Below are positions 11,287 to 24,064 of a DNA stretch of 64,000 nucleotides, one piece after another; the first letter of the stretch is position 1, and the number at the start of each line of letters is the position of its first letter. The notes under the pieces are model-generated. The model had not been told where the DNA came from, did not search any database, and saw nothing but the letters and a program-made list of their open reading frames with translations. The stretch comes from Kitagawia praeruptora (taxonomy: Eukaryota > Streptophyta > Magnoliopsida > Apiales > Apiaceae), in assembly GCA_037693485.1 (NCBI GenBank), contig CM075350.1:68614001-68678000 (forward strand), in the 5' to 3' direction. The position numbers and the translations under genes were made by a program.

Positions 11287-14200
11287 ATGGCATCTCAAAG
11301 ATGTCTACCTAAATCAGTAGCTTTCAAGTTTGGTGACTTTGATTTTATGATGAATAATCATGTTGCAGCAATCACCATCAAGAAAGGAGTATCAGCTAAT
11401 TTTCATCCAGTAATGGATTTTATGGCGACAGGACCACTGAGTTATGCATTGTCAACATCTCTAGAAATAAATCAAGCTGCTGTTTCACAAGCTTGGGAGA
11501 ATGCTGAGGTAATTGATTCTACTCAGAGTCAATCAGGTAAGATTGTTCTACACTTAGGACAAGATACTTATAATATTACTGAATCTATTGTTAATTCAGT
11601 ACTTCACTTACCTGTTACTGATAATTATGAAAGTGAACCATCTGATGATGATGTAAGAACTATGTTGTCTGCATTAGGTTATAGTGGATCTCTAGACAAC
11701 ATGAGCCAGTTAAATAGGTCTTTTCTTAGGAAGGAATGGTCTTTCTTCTTTGATCAAATTGCTAAATGTTTTACTGGTAAATGTAGTTCTTTTCAGCAAA
11801 TTACTTCTGTTACTTCACATATTGCTTATAGTTTGCTTTATGACAGAGTAATTAACATTGGTCACATTATCTTAAGTGAGATGTGTATTAAACTTGGGTC
11901 AAGAGATCAAAACAGGAAAATGGTTTATTATCATAGATTTATGCAAATGTCTATTAACCATTTTATTCCTGATGTTGAAGCTAGATTTGGTAGAGAACAT
12001 TGTGTTTCTTCTTATGTACAGCAAAAGAGAATTTTCTCTGACATTACAAAGAAGGACAATGAAAAGAATCTAGATGAAATACCTGTAATTCATTATCCAC
12101 ATCATGTTCAGGTAATTCTTAAAACTCATCTTCCTACTCTCTACAATTCTTCTTTCTTTTGTGGTGGAATGGCTCAGGAATCTCATTTGGAGGAGAACCC
12201 ACCTATGTATACCCAAGTAGCCCAAAACATTATAATCTCTGAAACAAATCAGGAACAACATTTTAATCCACAGCCTATTGTTTCAAAGAAACCAACCTCT
12301 GGTGTTTCTCAAAAGACATCAGTTGTAAGGAAGAGAAGATTTATTGTGTCAAGTAGTAGTAGTTCTAGTGAAGATAATGATAATATATCTCTTGCTGAGA
12401 GAGAAGAATTGAAGGCTGCAATTTGACTTTCTAAGCTAGGACAAAGAGATGAAGCACCTAGTCACAGCCATGCTGCAGTCTCTCAAAAGACTGTAGTACT
12501 TAAAAAGGGAAAACAGTTACTGGATACTGTCTCTCAAAAGACTGTGTCTATTGAAAAACGATCTCATCCCAAGATCAATTCTGTGTCTACACCTCTTGAG
12601 TCTTCTCAGGATAAATCTTTTGCTCACTATACTAGGAGAACAAGGAGAAAGATTCAATTGTCACCTACACACACAGAGTCTAGTTCAACTAATATCATCC
12701 AGGTCTCTACAAATAAAGCAACAATCAAGTCAGCAAATGACAATAGAGATCTGGATATTGATTCTTTATGGGAAACTACATTATCGTACAGACTGGTTAT
12801 GGGAGTTATTTTTATCAAAGTGAAGCTGTCCAAGCCTGTTCTAGATTTTCTAATTGAAAGAGTACCAAAACTTTTATTTCCAGATGAATATGGACTTCTA
12901 CATCAAAGACTTGACTTAATGAAGATGTATTTCTATGTATCTGTCAGAAGACAATTAGTCAAGAAATTTGGACTCTCGACGCATGTTGTACTTCAATCAC
13001 TTCATGCATATTTATTTGACAAGGATGTCATTATTGAAGATGCTTCAGCTCAAGGTGAACAACTGAAGGGAGTAGATAGTGGAATGTAGTCAATAGAAGA
13101 TACTATTACACCACTGGTGGATAGTAGGAAAGATCAGATCACAGTCACTGCAACACAAGAACCATCTAGTCAGAGGTTGGATGACTCAGGAGCTGTGATA
13201 GCTGATGTTGAAAGGTCTTCTATGATGACTGAAATTGTAAGTGAGAAACCCTATGATATGGGAGGAATGACTTTGATTGATTTTTCTGAAGATCAAACAA
13301 ATATTGTTCAGTCAGAGTCTATCTACCTTGAGGGTGTGTCTCAGCAAACAACACTTAAAGACGGTGACATACTAACTATGGTGTCTACTGAAGTATTACT
13401 GAAGACATCAGAGTCTAGTAAAGAACCTGAAAGTGGTATACTGGAGTCTGTAGTCTCTGGAAGGAAAGAAGATGTTTGTAAGGATTCAGAGACTATAACA
13501 GCTCACTCCTTGGAGAAAACCTCAAGCCCCTTGCCAAATGAGGAACCCTCTCTCCATGTGAGTTCAGGTATAAAAACTTCTTCTAAACTCTATTTTTCTG
13601 TAGGTCATGAGAGCACTTATCCAAATTTGAGTGATACACTTGAAAAGATGGATATTGATCCACAATCAGAGAGGCTGGCTCCTGACCAGGCAAAAGGAGA
13701 GGTAGAAAGAGTGTTGACTTTAGATAGTCAAAGTGAGAATGAGGGTATGGATGATCAACTCCATAGTGAGGGAGAGAAAATTAGGAAACCACCATCATTT
13801 GATTTCTGAGATCAGGTTTTTCCTGAATCTTGGTCTAACAATCTTGGTATGGATGCTGGTACTTATTCTTTTATAAAGATGTATGAGAAGAATGACTAAG
13901 CAAAGCACAACTCAAAGCCAGAAGTTAAAGCTCAGAAGCAAAAAGAAAGGCTTGCAAGAATTATAAATAGAAGAGGTGAAAGGCTAAGACAAACTTCTAC
14001 AACATCAATACCAGTAGATATTTCTAATGATCCTAGTATTCCTTTGTTTGTACTACCAATATCAGCCAGAATTGAGACATCAAAAGTATCTGATCAATCT
14101 AAGGAGGAGTCAGGTTTTGCTGATGTTAGTACACAGAATACTGGTGAAGGACAAGATGATCATATTGCAACTTCAGATCAGAAAAATGAAGATGTTTGTA

Positions 14201-14628
14201 ACTCTAATCGAGTTTTATTACTTGAATATCATTCTACACATGCAACTTCTTCTACAAGACTTGAATCTGAAGATATTCCAAACACTTCTAACATTGAAGT
14301 CAATTCTGAAGTTCTACAAGACATTCAGAAATCTCAAGTTGAAATTCAATCAAGACTTCAAACACTTGAAGATAACCAAGTCACTATTATGGAAAATCAA
14401 GTAGTTCTGATGAATCTCATTTGTTCTGTTACTGAATCTCTTGGAATTAATGTTGCTGATGTCAAAAGGGGGGAGATAAAAACAGTTAAAAGGCAACAGA
14501 CTGGGGGAGGAATAAACAGACTGGGAGAAATAAAAGAAGAACTAAGGATGACAGAGGTGAATCTTATCAGGGAAGTGGTAAAGGAAAAGAAGCATCAAAT
14601 AGTTGAATTCTTTCTTCTAAGTACTTGA
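11287..14628 (+). pseudogene. Element A ORF3 (post-pol 'env-like' ORF), four stops
   Basis: One frame holds the stretches 11287-12426, 12544-13089, 13117-13809 and 14044-14628. It is broken by TGA (12424), TAG (13087), TGA (13807) and a TAA near 13898, and would otherwise code about 1,110 residues. Residues 146-225 (SFLRKEWSFFFDQIAK onward) match the conserved block of ORF3 in B and C. The rest is Ser/Thr-rich and acidic, with a short coiled coil near the C-terminus (around 14310-14400). No signal peptide or membrane segment is evident. The role of this protein in Sireviruses is not established. Confidence 0.82.
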
Positions 14629-14756
14629 TACTTTGTCTACATGTGAAGAAGGAGGTACTTAACTTCATGATTTTTGAATTCATAAATTCTATTCTGATTG
14701 TATGTTATATGTTTTGACATCAACAACTCAGATTTATGTTTCAGGTTTTAAAGCAT

Positions 14757-14770
14757 AAATAGGGGGAGAT
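14757..14770 (+). promoter_or_regulatory. Polypurine tract of A
   Basis: AAATAGGGGGAGAT lies immediately before the 3' LTR, the usual plus-strand DNA primer site. Confidence 0.9.
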
Positions 14771-15533
14771 TGTTAGGAATAATTCATGAGTTGTGATGTT
14801 AAGAATAGAATTTTACTTATACTTCTTGTATATCTTGATTTATAAAGGATTTAGCACTTTGTATAGGAAATATGTGTTAGACAGTTATCTGTAAAGTTTA
14901 GTCAGGAATGAACAGTGCATCGAGTACTACATGTCAGGAACTGAGATTGAATCCTGATACGTCAAGTAAAATACTGATCAAGTACTGATAGGATGGTCAG
15001 ATCCTGATGCAAGATGAAATCCTGATATCAGTCGTGTTACTGATGATGTCATTATGGATGCTAAAGAAACTGGCAAGTGCTATAAAACAGGATCTTTGTT
15101 TGAGGAACAAGCAAGAAGATTTTATGAAGGAAAGAATTTTCTGTTGATGGAAACTATCAACTGGACGGCAGAACATTGTCATGTATATATTATCTTTCTG
15201 TGATTAGTTGATAGGAAGCATTATAAATAATCTCTCTATATCATTGTAAAAAGAGTCGTGGTCGTGCGAAGCAATTGTGAGTTGAGCAATTGAGTTTGTG
15301 TGCGTAGCTCTGTATAAGGTTTGTATTCGAGAGTTCGAAACAAACAGAGTGAGATTTATTTTGTCAGCAGCTGCTAAAGGTATTTGTACATCTTTGGTAT
15401 AGTTTGTATTTGATATTATTAATACAAACAGTTTAATTCATTCGTTTATTCTTGTTTATCTAATCAAGCAAAAATCAGACACGATTATATAACTTGTACC
15501 CCCCCCCCCTTCTACAAGTTGTTCGAGTTAACA
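14771..15533 (+). repeat. 3' LTR of element A
   Basis: 763 bp, TGTTAGGAAT to AGTTAACA, nearly identical to 4425-5192. It is followed directly by the target duplication TGAAT. Confidence 0.95.
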
Positions 15534-16278
15534 TGAATCGAATAAATGTAGAATTATATAAGTATAAAGTACTTGAATTGTCGATTAGATATATGTTTTG
15601 TATCGACAAGTCAGGCATTCGAGAAGTAGAAAACAACTATTCGATATGTCAAGAAAGGCTTAATCGATATCTCAAGCAGATGGTAACTCATAAATGGCAG
15701 TTATCTAACTTAGAAATAATTCTAAATTAAATAAAATTTATTTTTATGAGTGATTTAAAGTTCTGAATAAAATTCCAAAAATGGTTAAGATTCACCGAGA
15801 ATTCAGCCTTTTCAAATGATTCGAGAACTAAAACATAGTATTCGAGAACTCAGTCATTAGAGAACTAAAACACCTTATTCGAGAACTCAAGCATTTCTCT
15901 GTTCTATTTCTCTAAAGACTCTATTCGAGAACTGAAGAGTGTTCTGAATAGACTTGTTAGAGAAGTCGAGCATTAACAAGAAATGAATCATTCGAGAAGT
16001 CTGACTTATCGAAATGTTCTTTTCACTCAAAAAAAATCAATTTTCACTATCTTTTAAAATTCACCAGACATATTCTATAAAGAATATTCTAACAAATTAA
16101 GTAGTGATTTTCTCAAAATTTCATAGAAATTTCAACTTGACATAATATGATTTTTCAACATATGCAACATATTTGAAATATTTATAAATCATATTTCAGC
16201 CAACACTTACTCCAAAAATATTGAGAATTTAGATAAAGTAAGTGTTTACTACTGCAACAATCTAGGTGATATATTCAC
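15534..16278 (-). other. Element B spacer between pol and ORF3, TCGAGAA-motif rich
   Basis: Non-coding continuation of element B that joins 4307-4424 once A is removed. ATTCGAGAA, TATCGAT and related words recur about ten times between 15580 and 16010. The same words fill the LTR of B, which supports assignment to B. AT-rich sequence without other structure lies at 16020-16260. Confidence 0.7.
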
Positions 16279-18546
16279 TTAGCCAGAATCTGAAGAATTC
16301 AGCATTCCAATTTCACTAACCAACCTTGTGAATGTGGCTTCATCTAATGGCTTAGTGAATATGTCAGCTAGTTGTTTATCTATAGAGACATAATGCAACT
16401 CAATGGTTCCATTAGTTGCATGTTCTCTGATAAAATGATATCTGATGTCAATGTGCTTTGTTCTAGAATGATTGACAGGATTGGCAACTATAGAGATTGC
16501 ACTTGTGTTGTCACACATGATTGGAATTCTTTCCAACACAAGTCCATAATCTCTAAGTTGATTTCTAATCCAAAGCACTTGAGCACAGCAACTTCCAGCA
16601 GCTATGTATTCAGCCTCAGTTGTAGAAGTTGACACAGATTGTTGTTTCTTGCTATACCAAGAGACTAACCTTTGTCCAAGAAACTGGTAGCTACCTGAGG
16701 TGCTTTTCCTATCCACTCTGCATCCAGCATAATCAGCATCAGAATAACCAACCAGATTGAACCCTGTGTCCTTAGGATACCATAAACCCAAGTTTGGAGT
16801 GCCCTTCAAATATCTAAAGATCCTTTTTACAGCAATCAAATGTGACTCTTTTGGATTTGATTAAAACCTTGCACACAAGCAAGTAGCAAACATGATGTCT
16901 AGCCTACTTGCAGTGAGATAGAGTAGAGAACCAACCATGCCTCTGTAGACTGAGATATCTACTTTCTTGCCTTTAGCATCTTCATCCAATTTGGTGGCAA
17001 TGGCCATGGGTGTATTTGCAGGTGAGCAATCTTCTAAGTCAAACTTCTTCAATAGATCCTTGATGTACTTGGTTTGACTGATAAAGATACCATCCTTCCT
17101 CTGACTGACTTGCAACCCAAGAAAGAATGTTAACTCTCCCATCATACTCATCTCATATCTGCTCTGCATGAGTTTAGAGAATTTCTCACACAGCTTTTCA
17201 TTTATAGAGCCAAATATGATATCATCCACATAGATCTGAACCAGGATAATATCATCACCATGTTTCTTGTAAAACGGTGTCTTGTCCAATGTGCCTCTAG
17301 TGAATTGATTTTCAAGGAGGAATTGCGATAAAGTATCATACCATGCCCTTGGAGCCTGCTTAAGTCCATACAATGCCTTAAACAATCTGTAGACAAATTC
17401 TGGGAAATGTGGATCCTCAAAGCCAGGTGGTTGTTGCACATAAACTTCTTCATTCAACTCTCCATTCAGAAATGCACTCTTGACATCCATTTGATAAACT
17501 TTAAAGTTTGAATGAGCAGCAAATGCCAAGAAGATTCTGATGGCTTCCAATCTAGCAACAGGGGCAAATGTCTCATCATAATCAATGCCTTCCTGTTGAG
17601 AGTATCCTTTTGCAACCAACCTTGCTTTGTTTCTTACTATTACACCATCTTCATCCATCTTATTCTTCAGAACCCATTTTGTTCCAACAATGGTTCTATA
17701 CTTTGGTGTAGGCACAAGTTCCCATACTTTGTTTCTTTCAAATTGATTCAGCTCCTCTTGCATGGCAATAATCCAATCTGGATCCAACAGTGCATCATCA
17801 AGTTTCTTAGGCTCAATCTGAGATAGAAAACAACAATAGAGGCACTCATTTTGAGTTGCCCTCCTAGTCCTTACTCCTGCATTTGGATCTCCAATAATTT
17901 GCTCTGCAGTGTGTGATCTATCCCATTTCCTTGAATGCTCAGTCTGATTTCTCATCCTTGATGTTGCTTCATCATCCAAGTCATGATCATTCTCATTTCC
18001 TCCCCCTATGAAGTTGCCACTATTCACAGGTGTGTCTTGGATGCTTGTTTCTCCACTGTTGATTGGGACAAATTCTTCTCTTGCATCATCATTCACTTGA
18101 GTTTGTTGAACTACAGTTTTAACTTCAGTTCCAATCTCTTCATCAGAATCATCTAGATTATCAAACTTTAATGGATCTTTATCTTCATTATTGGCTTCTT
18201 CTAATCCAGGTAGTTTGCTGTCATCAAATGTTACATCTGTGCTTTCCATAATTTTCTTTTGACTGATGACATAAACTTTGTATGCAATTCTTTCCATAGA
18301 GTAGCCAAGAAAAATCCCTTCAAATGCCTTTGCATCAAATTTTCCAACATATTCTGAATTATCCTTCAATACAAAGCATTTGCTTCCAAAATTATGAACA
18401 TACTTTAGAGTAAGCTTCTTTCCAGTCATCAAATTGTAAGGTGTTTTTCCAGTGTTTTTGTTGATGAGGGTTCTGTTCTGGATATAGCATGCAGTGCTCA
18501 CAACCTCATCCCAAAAACATGTAGGCATCTTTGCATCAAGCAACAT
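16279..18546 (-). pseudogene. pol: Element B integrase end, reverse transcriptase and RNase H
   Basis: Read leftward from 18546. After the integrase C-terminal part (MLLDAKMPTCFW, GYSMERIAYKVY) come a variable linker and RT with VRTRRATQNE, EELNQFERNKVWELVP, YQMDVKSAFLNGEL, LYGLKQAPRAWY and YVDDIIFGS. A TAA near 16861 interrupts the frame at CARF. RNase H then follows in the same frame (16839-16279) with DADYAGCRVDRKSTSGS, STTEAEYIA, CDNTSA and DIFTKPLDEA. All active-site signatures are present but the reading frame is broken. Upstream, a frameshift near 18640 separates it from the protease-integrase part. Confidence 0.92.
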
Positions 18547-19541
18547 TGTTCTAGCAGTCTCAATTAGAGTTCTATTCTTTCTCTCAACAACTCCATTTTG
18601 TTGTGGAGTCCTTGGAGCTGAGAAATACCATTCTCTTTGCAGAATGCTTCAAGCATGGCATTTCTGAACTCTGTTCCATTATCACTTCTCAATGCAATCA
18701 CACTTGCATTGTTGACCTATGCTTCTGTGTCAACTTTCTTTATGTGCTCAATAATTACTTGTGGAGCCTCATCTTTTGATGCCAGAAATTCCACCCATGC
18801 ATACCTTGTAAAATCATCAACCATCACCAAGGCATACTTCTTTTTTCCTAGTGACATAATATTGATAGGCCCAAACAAATCCATATGAATTAATTGCAAG
18901 GGCTTGGTTATTGATGTCACTGTCATTGACTTGTGGCTTGATCTTTTCATTTTTCCTTTTTGACAAGCCTCACACACTCCTTCTTGACAGAATTCAAGTG
19001 TGGGCTTGCCTCTCACTAACTCTCTTTTGACTAGAGAGTTAATGGCTTTGAAGTTCAAGTGTGATAACTTCTTGTGCCACAACCAATAGTCTTCACTTGA
19101 TGCTTTTGAGTAAAAGCAACAAACTTTATCCTTGTTTGCAGAGTCCATGTTGGCAACAAACAGGCTTCCTTTTCTTACTCCAGATAGAGCAAAATCACCA
19201 GTCTTCTTGTGAGTAATCAAACATTCATCTTTGTCAAAATTCACTTTGAATCCTCTATCAGTAAACTGACCAACACTTAGCAGATTATGCTTGAGTCCCT
19301 TGACTAGTGCTACATCTTCAATGATGACATTACCAACTTCCAACTTGCCATATCCCAATGTGTTACCCATGTTGTCATCTCCAAAAGCAACCATTGGGCT
19401 AGTCTTCTCCTCATACTGTGATAGCAGGGCCATATCACCAGTCTTATGATTTGAGCATCCACTATCCAAAATCCACATGACCTTCTTTTCATTTTCTTTA
19501 CCCTGCAAACACAAAGGTATTACTTCTCCTTTGGTACCCAA
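18547..19541 (-). pseudogene. pol: Element B protease and integrase N-terminal part
   Basis: Read leftward. The protease signature WILDSGCSNHKTG lies near 19470. The pre-integrase zinc finger follows (WLWHKKLSHLNF, CEACQKGK), and the first catalytic aspartate is in IHMDLFGP. A stop near 18717 and a frameshift near 18640 cut the frame. The segment RSDNGTEF and the glutamate-bearing TPQQNGVVERKN lie in the 18560-18690 stretch. The pol frame overlaps the end of gag by about 22 bp and is in a different frame from it. Confidence 0.9.
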
Positions 19542-21998
19542 ACAAGTTTGGGTCCATGTGACTTAGAAACAGTTTTATCATAAACAACATGCTTATCAAC
19601 TTTCTTGGTGTTAGTATTCTTGTCACTGTTAGGAGTCTTAGAACCTAAGGTTTCAGACTTAGGTGACAGAGGTACCTTTCTAGCTCTAGGAAGACTTGAA
19701 GACTTTGACCTTGTATAGTGTGTGTGAGAATTGTGACTGATACAACCATCAATGAATTGCCTTCTTAAATTGAAACAGCTAGTCATAACATTCATATTGC
19801 ATGGCATACAGTCAAATTTATCACAAAATGGAGCATCTCTATGTCTTAAAGGCACAGAACAATCATAGAAAGGTTTGGGCACACTACCAACAGGTTTCTT
19901 TCATGCATGAGTTAAATGATTGGTACTGAAACAGTTTTGACAGGTTTTCCTAGGGGCATTAGGCATATAAGCATAGTTATTATCTTTGTTAATCCCTAGC
20001 TTGCCATTTCTGTTCTGTTTCTTCTTAGCCACTTTCTTCTCAGATTCATTCTTCCCAGCTGATACAAACTTAACAAACTTCTCAGTTCTAGGTCTACTTT
20101 CTATAGGCTTCTTGGCTTTTGGCTTGACACTCTCATTCTTAGAGGATGCTGGTTGTTCACTGGATTGTGCCTCATCCTCATCATTCAACATTTGCTTGAT
20201 GAGTAAGGCATCCTCATCAATTTTAAATGTTGATTCTTTAAAAATTGGAGACTCAACCTTTTTCAAAATGTGAGGCACTTCCTTCTGAACAACTATGTCA
20301 TCTTCAATGACAGTATAGCATTTCCTCTGTTTAAGAGTGTCATAGTCAAGTCCAATGGCAGCCTTGGGTTTAGCTTGGATTTTTTCATGATAGGATTGCA
20401 GTAGACTAGATGAGTTCTTAAAGGTTTTTAGTTTGAATTCATTTTCAGCTAGTTCATCCCTAAGAGCCTTTTCAATTTGACTAGCACATAGAACCTTATT
20501 CTGTAGATATTCAACTTCTTTCTTAAGGTTTTCTACTTGCATAACAGTTAGCTCAAGTTCCTCATTCCTTTTGATTAACAATTCATTTCTAGCAAACAGT
20601 TTAGCAATTTCCTCATTAGCAGCAGTCATACTAGTATGAATATTAAACATTTCAACAGATAGTTGTTCAATCATATTCTTGTACTCAGAAACAGACATGT
20701 CTATGGTAGTGAGAGATGGTACCTGAGAGTCTGATGAAGATGTGTCATCCTTGGAATTGGCCATCAAGGCATAGTTGGAGAATCCTTGCTCTTCTTCATC
20801 ACTATCAGTATCATCCCAACACTTCCCTTCAGCTATGTAGGCCTTTTCAAGGCATAGTTGCAGAATCCTTGCTCTAGAAACTCTCTATCCTTCTTTTTAG
20901 GCTTCTTGCATTCACTAGCAAAATGCCCTAGGTCATTGCATCTATAGCATCTCACAGATGACCTATCCACATAGCCAGTTTTGAATTTACTCTTGTTTGG
21001 CTTCATAGGTGCTTTACTCTTGTTGAATGAATGGTTTTGGGGTTTAGGTTTGAGTGGTTCCTCTTGAATCTGATGTTTGGAAATTCTCTGGCCATGAAAG
21101 CATATGAGGTGTTTTCCATGCTATCTAGTTCTTCAAGAGTATAAAACTCTTCTTCTTCCTTCTCCTCAACAGGTTCACTTACTTCAGCTTCAGTTTCTTC
21201 ATCATCTACTATCTCCTCTATTCTCAGTTGACTTGTAGATGCTTCTAGGTCTTGTACAGATTTGCTGACAAACAAGGCACATGATGTGTTTACCATCCTG
21301 CCTTGGTTGGCTTGAATAGCCCTCTTCTGAAGCAACTCAAGTTCATGAGTCTTTAAAACCCCATAGAGCACATCATATGTGATTTTGTTCAAATCTCTTT
21401 CCCTTAGAGAAATGACCCTCTGCTCTAGGTGGTTTGGAGAAGACAATAGAAACTTCATATTCAGTTCTTTAGTGTTGTAAACCTTTCCATTCATCTGCTA
21501 CTCAGTAACCAACTTATGAAATCTCTCAAACATATCAGTGATGCTTTCCTTAGGCTGTGCCATGAAAGCTTCATACTGTGTGACCAATATCTATTTCTTG
21601 TTTTCCTTGACCTCATCTGTTTCTTCACATAGAACCTCAATATGATCCCACATCTCTTTAACAGAAGTGCAAAATGCTATGTTTGCAGACATTGACATAT
21701 CCATTGAGTCTATGATTAATAGCATTAGGTTGCTATCAAGAGCAACCATCTACTTTTCTGATTCTCTCCATTTGGATGGTTCCTTGGCCACATAAGATCT
21801 TGGATATGTTGTGGTTCCAACGGTCTTTTCAGGTATTTCTTGTTGTGGAACAAAGGGACCATTCTTGAGAATCTCAGGATACAGAGGATGAGAAGCTTTG
21901 ATGAACAACATCATTTTTATCTTCCAGAGGTTATAATTTTCTTTGTCAAACTTAGGGACCTTCACCGTTCCTGTTGTCTTTGGTATATTCGAACTCAT
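19520..21998 (-). pseudogene. gag: Element B gag, degenerate, with coiled coil and zinc knuckles
   Basis: Starts at ATG 21998 (MSSNIPKTTGTVKVPKFD), 43 bp inside the LTR. The capsid-like part has stops near 21750, 21640 and 21494 and loses frame near 20900. A CCHC knuckle (RCYRCNDLGHFASEC) is encoded around 20906-20953. The open stretch 20767-19901 is a long coiled coil typical of Sirevirus gag. It is followed by a second Cys/His segment (CQNCFSTNHLTH). The 19882-19520 stretch ends in VWVPKEK, a common gag terminus in this group. A small duplicated segment (AGGCATAGTTG) near 20768 and 20850 lies where the frame is lost. Confidence 0.85.
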
Positions 21999-22023
21999 GT
22001 TCGTTTTCTGTTTTGATCAATAG

Positions 22024-22038
22024 CCTGCTCTGATACCA
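22024..22038 (-). promoter_or_regulatory. Primer-binding site of B (initiator tRNA-Met)
   Basis: On the minus strand TGGTATCAGAGCAGG lies 2 bp after the LTR end. It is identical to the site in element A. Confidence 0.92.
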
Positions 22039-22040
22039 CT

Positions 22041-23299
22041 TGTTGAGTATTGAATACAGTAAAAGAATACATAGGGGGGTTAATGGATTCTTGAATCTTT
22101 GTAGCACAATATGTGTTTATGCGTGTAGATTTACTGGTGCGGATTATGAACAACACAAGACACGATATCACTTTAATCTAATATTTTATTAGATAAAGAT
22201 TTGCTACAATTTGTGAATACAAATGGTAGTATTCTCAGCTTCGTTTTTCTCAGAGAGATGACCTCTTACAATGTATGTGAAAAACTGTTAAAAACTTAAT
22301 CTCTAAGGAAGTGAGGTTGTATTCTTATAGAACATGAATACAACCTACTTACTACAAATAAGGTAGCTAAACAAGTTACTTTCCAGTGTGTCTATCCTTT
22401 TTGAGTAAGCATCCAAATATCTACAGATTTGACTTTGTAAAGTTCTGTTCAGATCCACTTCTTTAGCTCTTTGTCTCTTGTACATCTCTCCAAGCTTCTT
22501 TGTAGGCTTTCCAAAGTACATTACAGATTGTGGTCCATAAAGCACTTTAGCTTGTTGCAGGTTTCTGACTTGTACAATTTCTCCAGTAGTTTGTCTCCAA
22601 GAATGTATTCGAGAAGTGACTAAGTGATTGATTCGAGAACTAGCATTAGATAACTCTGAGTTCTCGAATACTGCATATTTGACATATCGAATCACTTCTC
22701 GAATAACTCTTTTCTTCAGGAATCCTTGAGTTGTCGAATGGAACACTTGAGTTGTCGAATCCCTGAGATGTCGAATAGCTTTCTGAGTCCTTGAGATATC
22801 GAATGGAACTTTGACTTGTTGACTCTTTGAGAACTCGAATACCACTTTGACTTGTTGACTTCTTGAGTTCTCGAATAGAGTATTTAGACATATTGAATCT
22901 CTGAGATATCGAACAGTGAATTCAGAGATATCGAATAGTGTCTTTTGAGATATAGAAACCCCTGACTTCTCGAATGCTAAACTTCTCGAACATAACAAAC
23001 ATATTTCTCGAATTGGTACTTAGGCAAATTCTTCATTTCTTCAAATCCCAACTGTGATTATTTGACACTCTTTATCTTCTTGCTTGAGGCATGAACCTTG
23101 GAACTTCTTTCAAGCATTATTCTTGACTTTATAAGTACAGTTACACAACTAGGATTTGATGCCTATTACAAGTACAAAAACAACCAGAAACTCTACAACT
23201 AGAGGCTCCCTCAATTAAGAGGTCATGTAGGTAATGCATAGCATTACACATACATAGGCTTGTTATATTATGAGCACAGGCATGTCTCTGTGACTAACA
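22041..23299 (-). repeat. 5' LTR of element B
   Basis: 1259 bp, starting TGTTGAGTAT and ending TGACTAACA on the plus strand, so a TG...CA structure. Between 22600 and 23010 the words CTCGAAT, TATCGAAT and TTGTCGAAT occur about 20 times. This gives fortuitous repetitive open frames, which are not genes. The partner LTR lies beyond the left edge. The right border is inferred from the CA end and the change of sequence character. Confidence 0.85.
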
Positions 23300-24064
23300 G
23301 GGATTATATTATATGGAAACATTAATCATGAAAGGTTTAATTGGATCACCAATTATTATTATTACTTGGGTAGCAATGATGTATTACTAGATGCCGCTCA
23401 TTGTTTATAATTTTATTATTGGATATTAAAATTATTGCCAACGTAATAATAACCTAAAGGGTTACACAATAAGAACGTTTACAAGGAGTTTTAATTTAAA
23501 TTACGAATTTAAATTAAATTATTAAATTCGACATTGGATGTTTAATTAATTGAGCTGGTCTTAAATATAATTAAATAGAATTCGAATTTAATATTAAAAC
23601 CAAATCAGAATGGGTTTGGAGAACCCCAATTCTATTTAGGGTTTAGCCCAATCTCTCTTCTGTATAAATACATTATGATGTATTGTTTAAGGATAGACTT
23701 TTGCAATTCGTTTTTAGAGAAAAACGTTTGAGAGGCTAGAGAGAGAGAGGCAGGTTCTTAGGCTAGTACCGGCTCCGGTGATCGTTGGACGATCAAGCGT
23801 TCGTGTGCACTACTTTGGCAACGTAGATCTCGAAGAGGGCTGCGTGGTGATTGTTTTGGACCTCCATCTGTCATCAATTTGTAAAGCTTCTTTAAGGTAA
23901 TCATCTAACTTCGAATTAAATATCATGTTTTTGCATGGATCCTGCGGTAGGGTTTCGATTTTTTATTCTTTTTTGCGTTTAATTCCGCTGCATTTGTTGC
24001 TTAAAACCCTTCATAATCAAGCGATTTGTTGAAGTTAATATATGTACATGTACACGATTCATCA
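23300..24064 (+). repeat. Copia LTR remnant
   Basis: Contains phrases that I recognise as typical of a widespread class of plant copia LTRs: ACTTGGGTAGCAATG near 23364, AGATGCCGCTCATTG, GGCTAGTACCGGC near 23762, TCGTTGGACGATCAAG, and GACCTCCATCTGTCATC followed by TTTGTAAAGCTTC near 23860. There is no internal coding region. It is probably a solo or truncated LTR into which element B inserted. Family name (Ivana/Oryco-like) is a tentative recollection. Confidence 0.5.

Larger units (their letters stand above)
4425..15533 (+). mobile_element. Sirevirus-like copia retrotransposon A, complete but decayed
   Basis: An 11.1-kb element bounded by two LTRs (4425-5192 and 14771-15533) that start TG and end CA. 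It has a perfect 5-bp target duplication, TGAAT, at 4420-4424 and 15534-15538. The internal order is tRNA-Met primer-binding site, gag, protease, integrase, RT, RNase H, 1.5-kb spacer with an antisense ORF, ORF3 and polypurine tract. Counting by eye, the LTRs differ at about 13 substitutions in about 760 positions plus an indel around a C run, so the insertion is fairly recent on an evolutionary scale. All coding regions nonetheless contain stops. It is nested in element B. Confidence 0.95.
1..23299 (-). mobile_element. Sirevirus-like copia retrotransposon B, interrupted and truncated by window
   Basis: On the minus strand the order is 5' LTR (22041-23299), primer-binding site, gag, pol, spacer and ORF3, which runs off the left edge, so the 3' LTR is outside the window. 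Element A (4425-15533) interrupts it between pol and ORF3. The A target duplication TGAAT joins 4424 to 15534, which restores one continuous B spacer. Protease-integrase-RT-RNase H order and a long ORF after pol place it in copia, Sirevirus type. Every ORF carries stops or frameshifts, so it is non-autonomous. Its 3' target duplication cannot be checked here. Confidence 0.88.

Noticed and set aside
22345..22998. 217-codon minus-strand ORF with repeated peptides
   Set aside because: It lies wholly inside the LTR of element B and mirrors the TCGAAT motif repeats.
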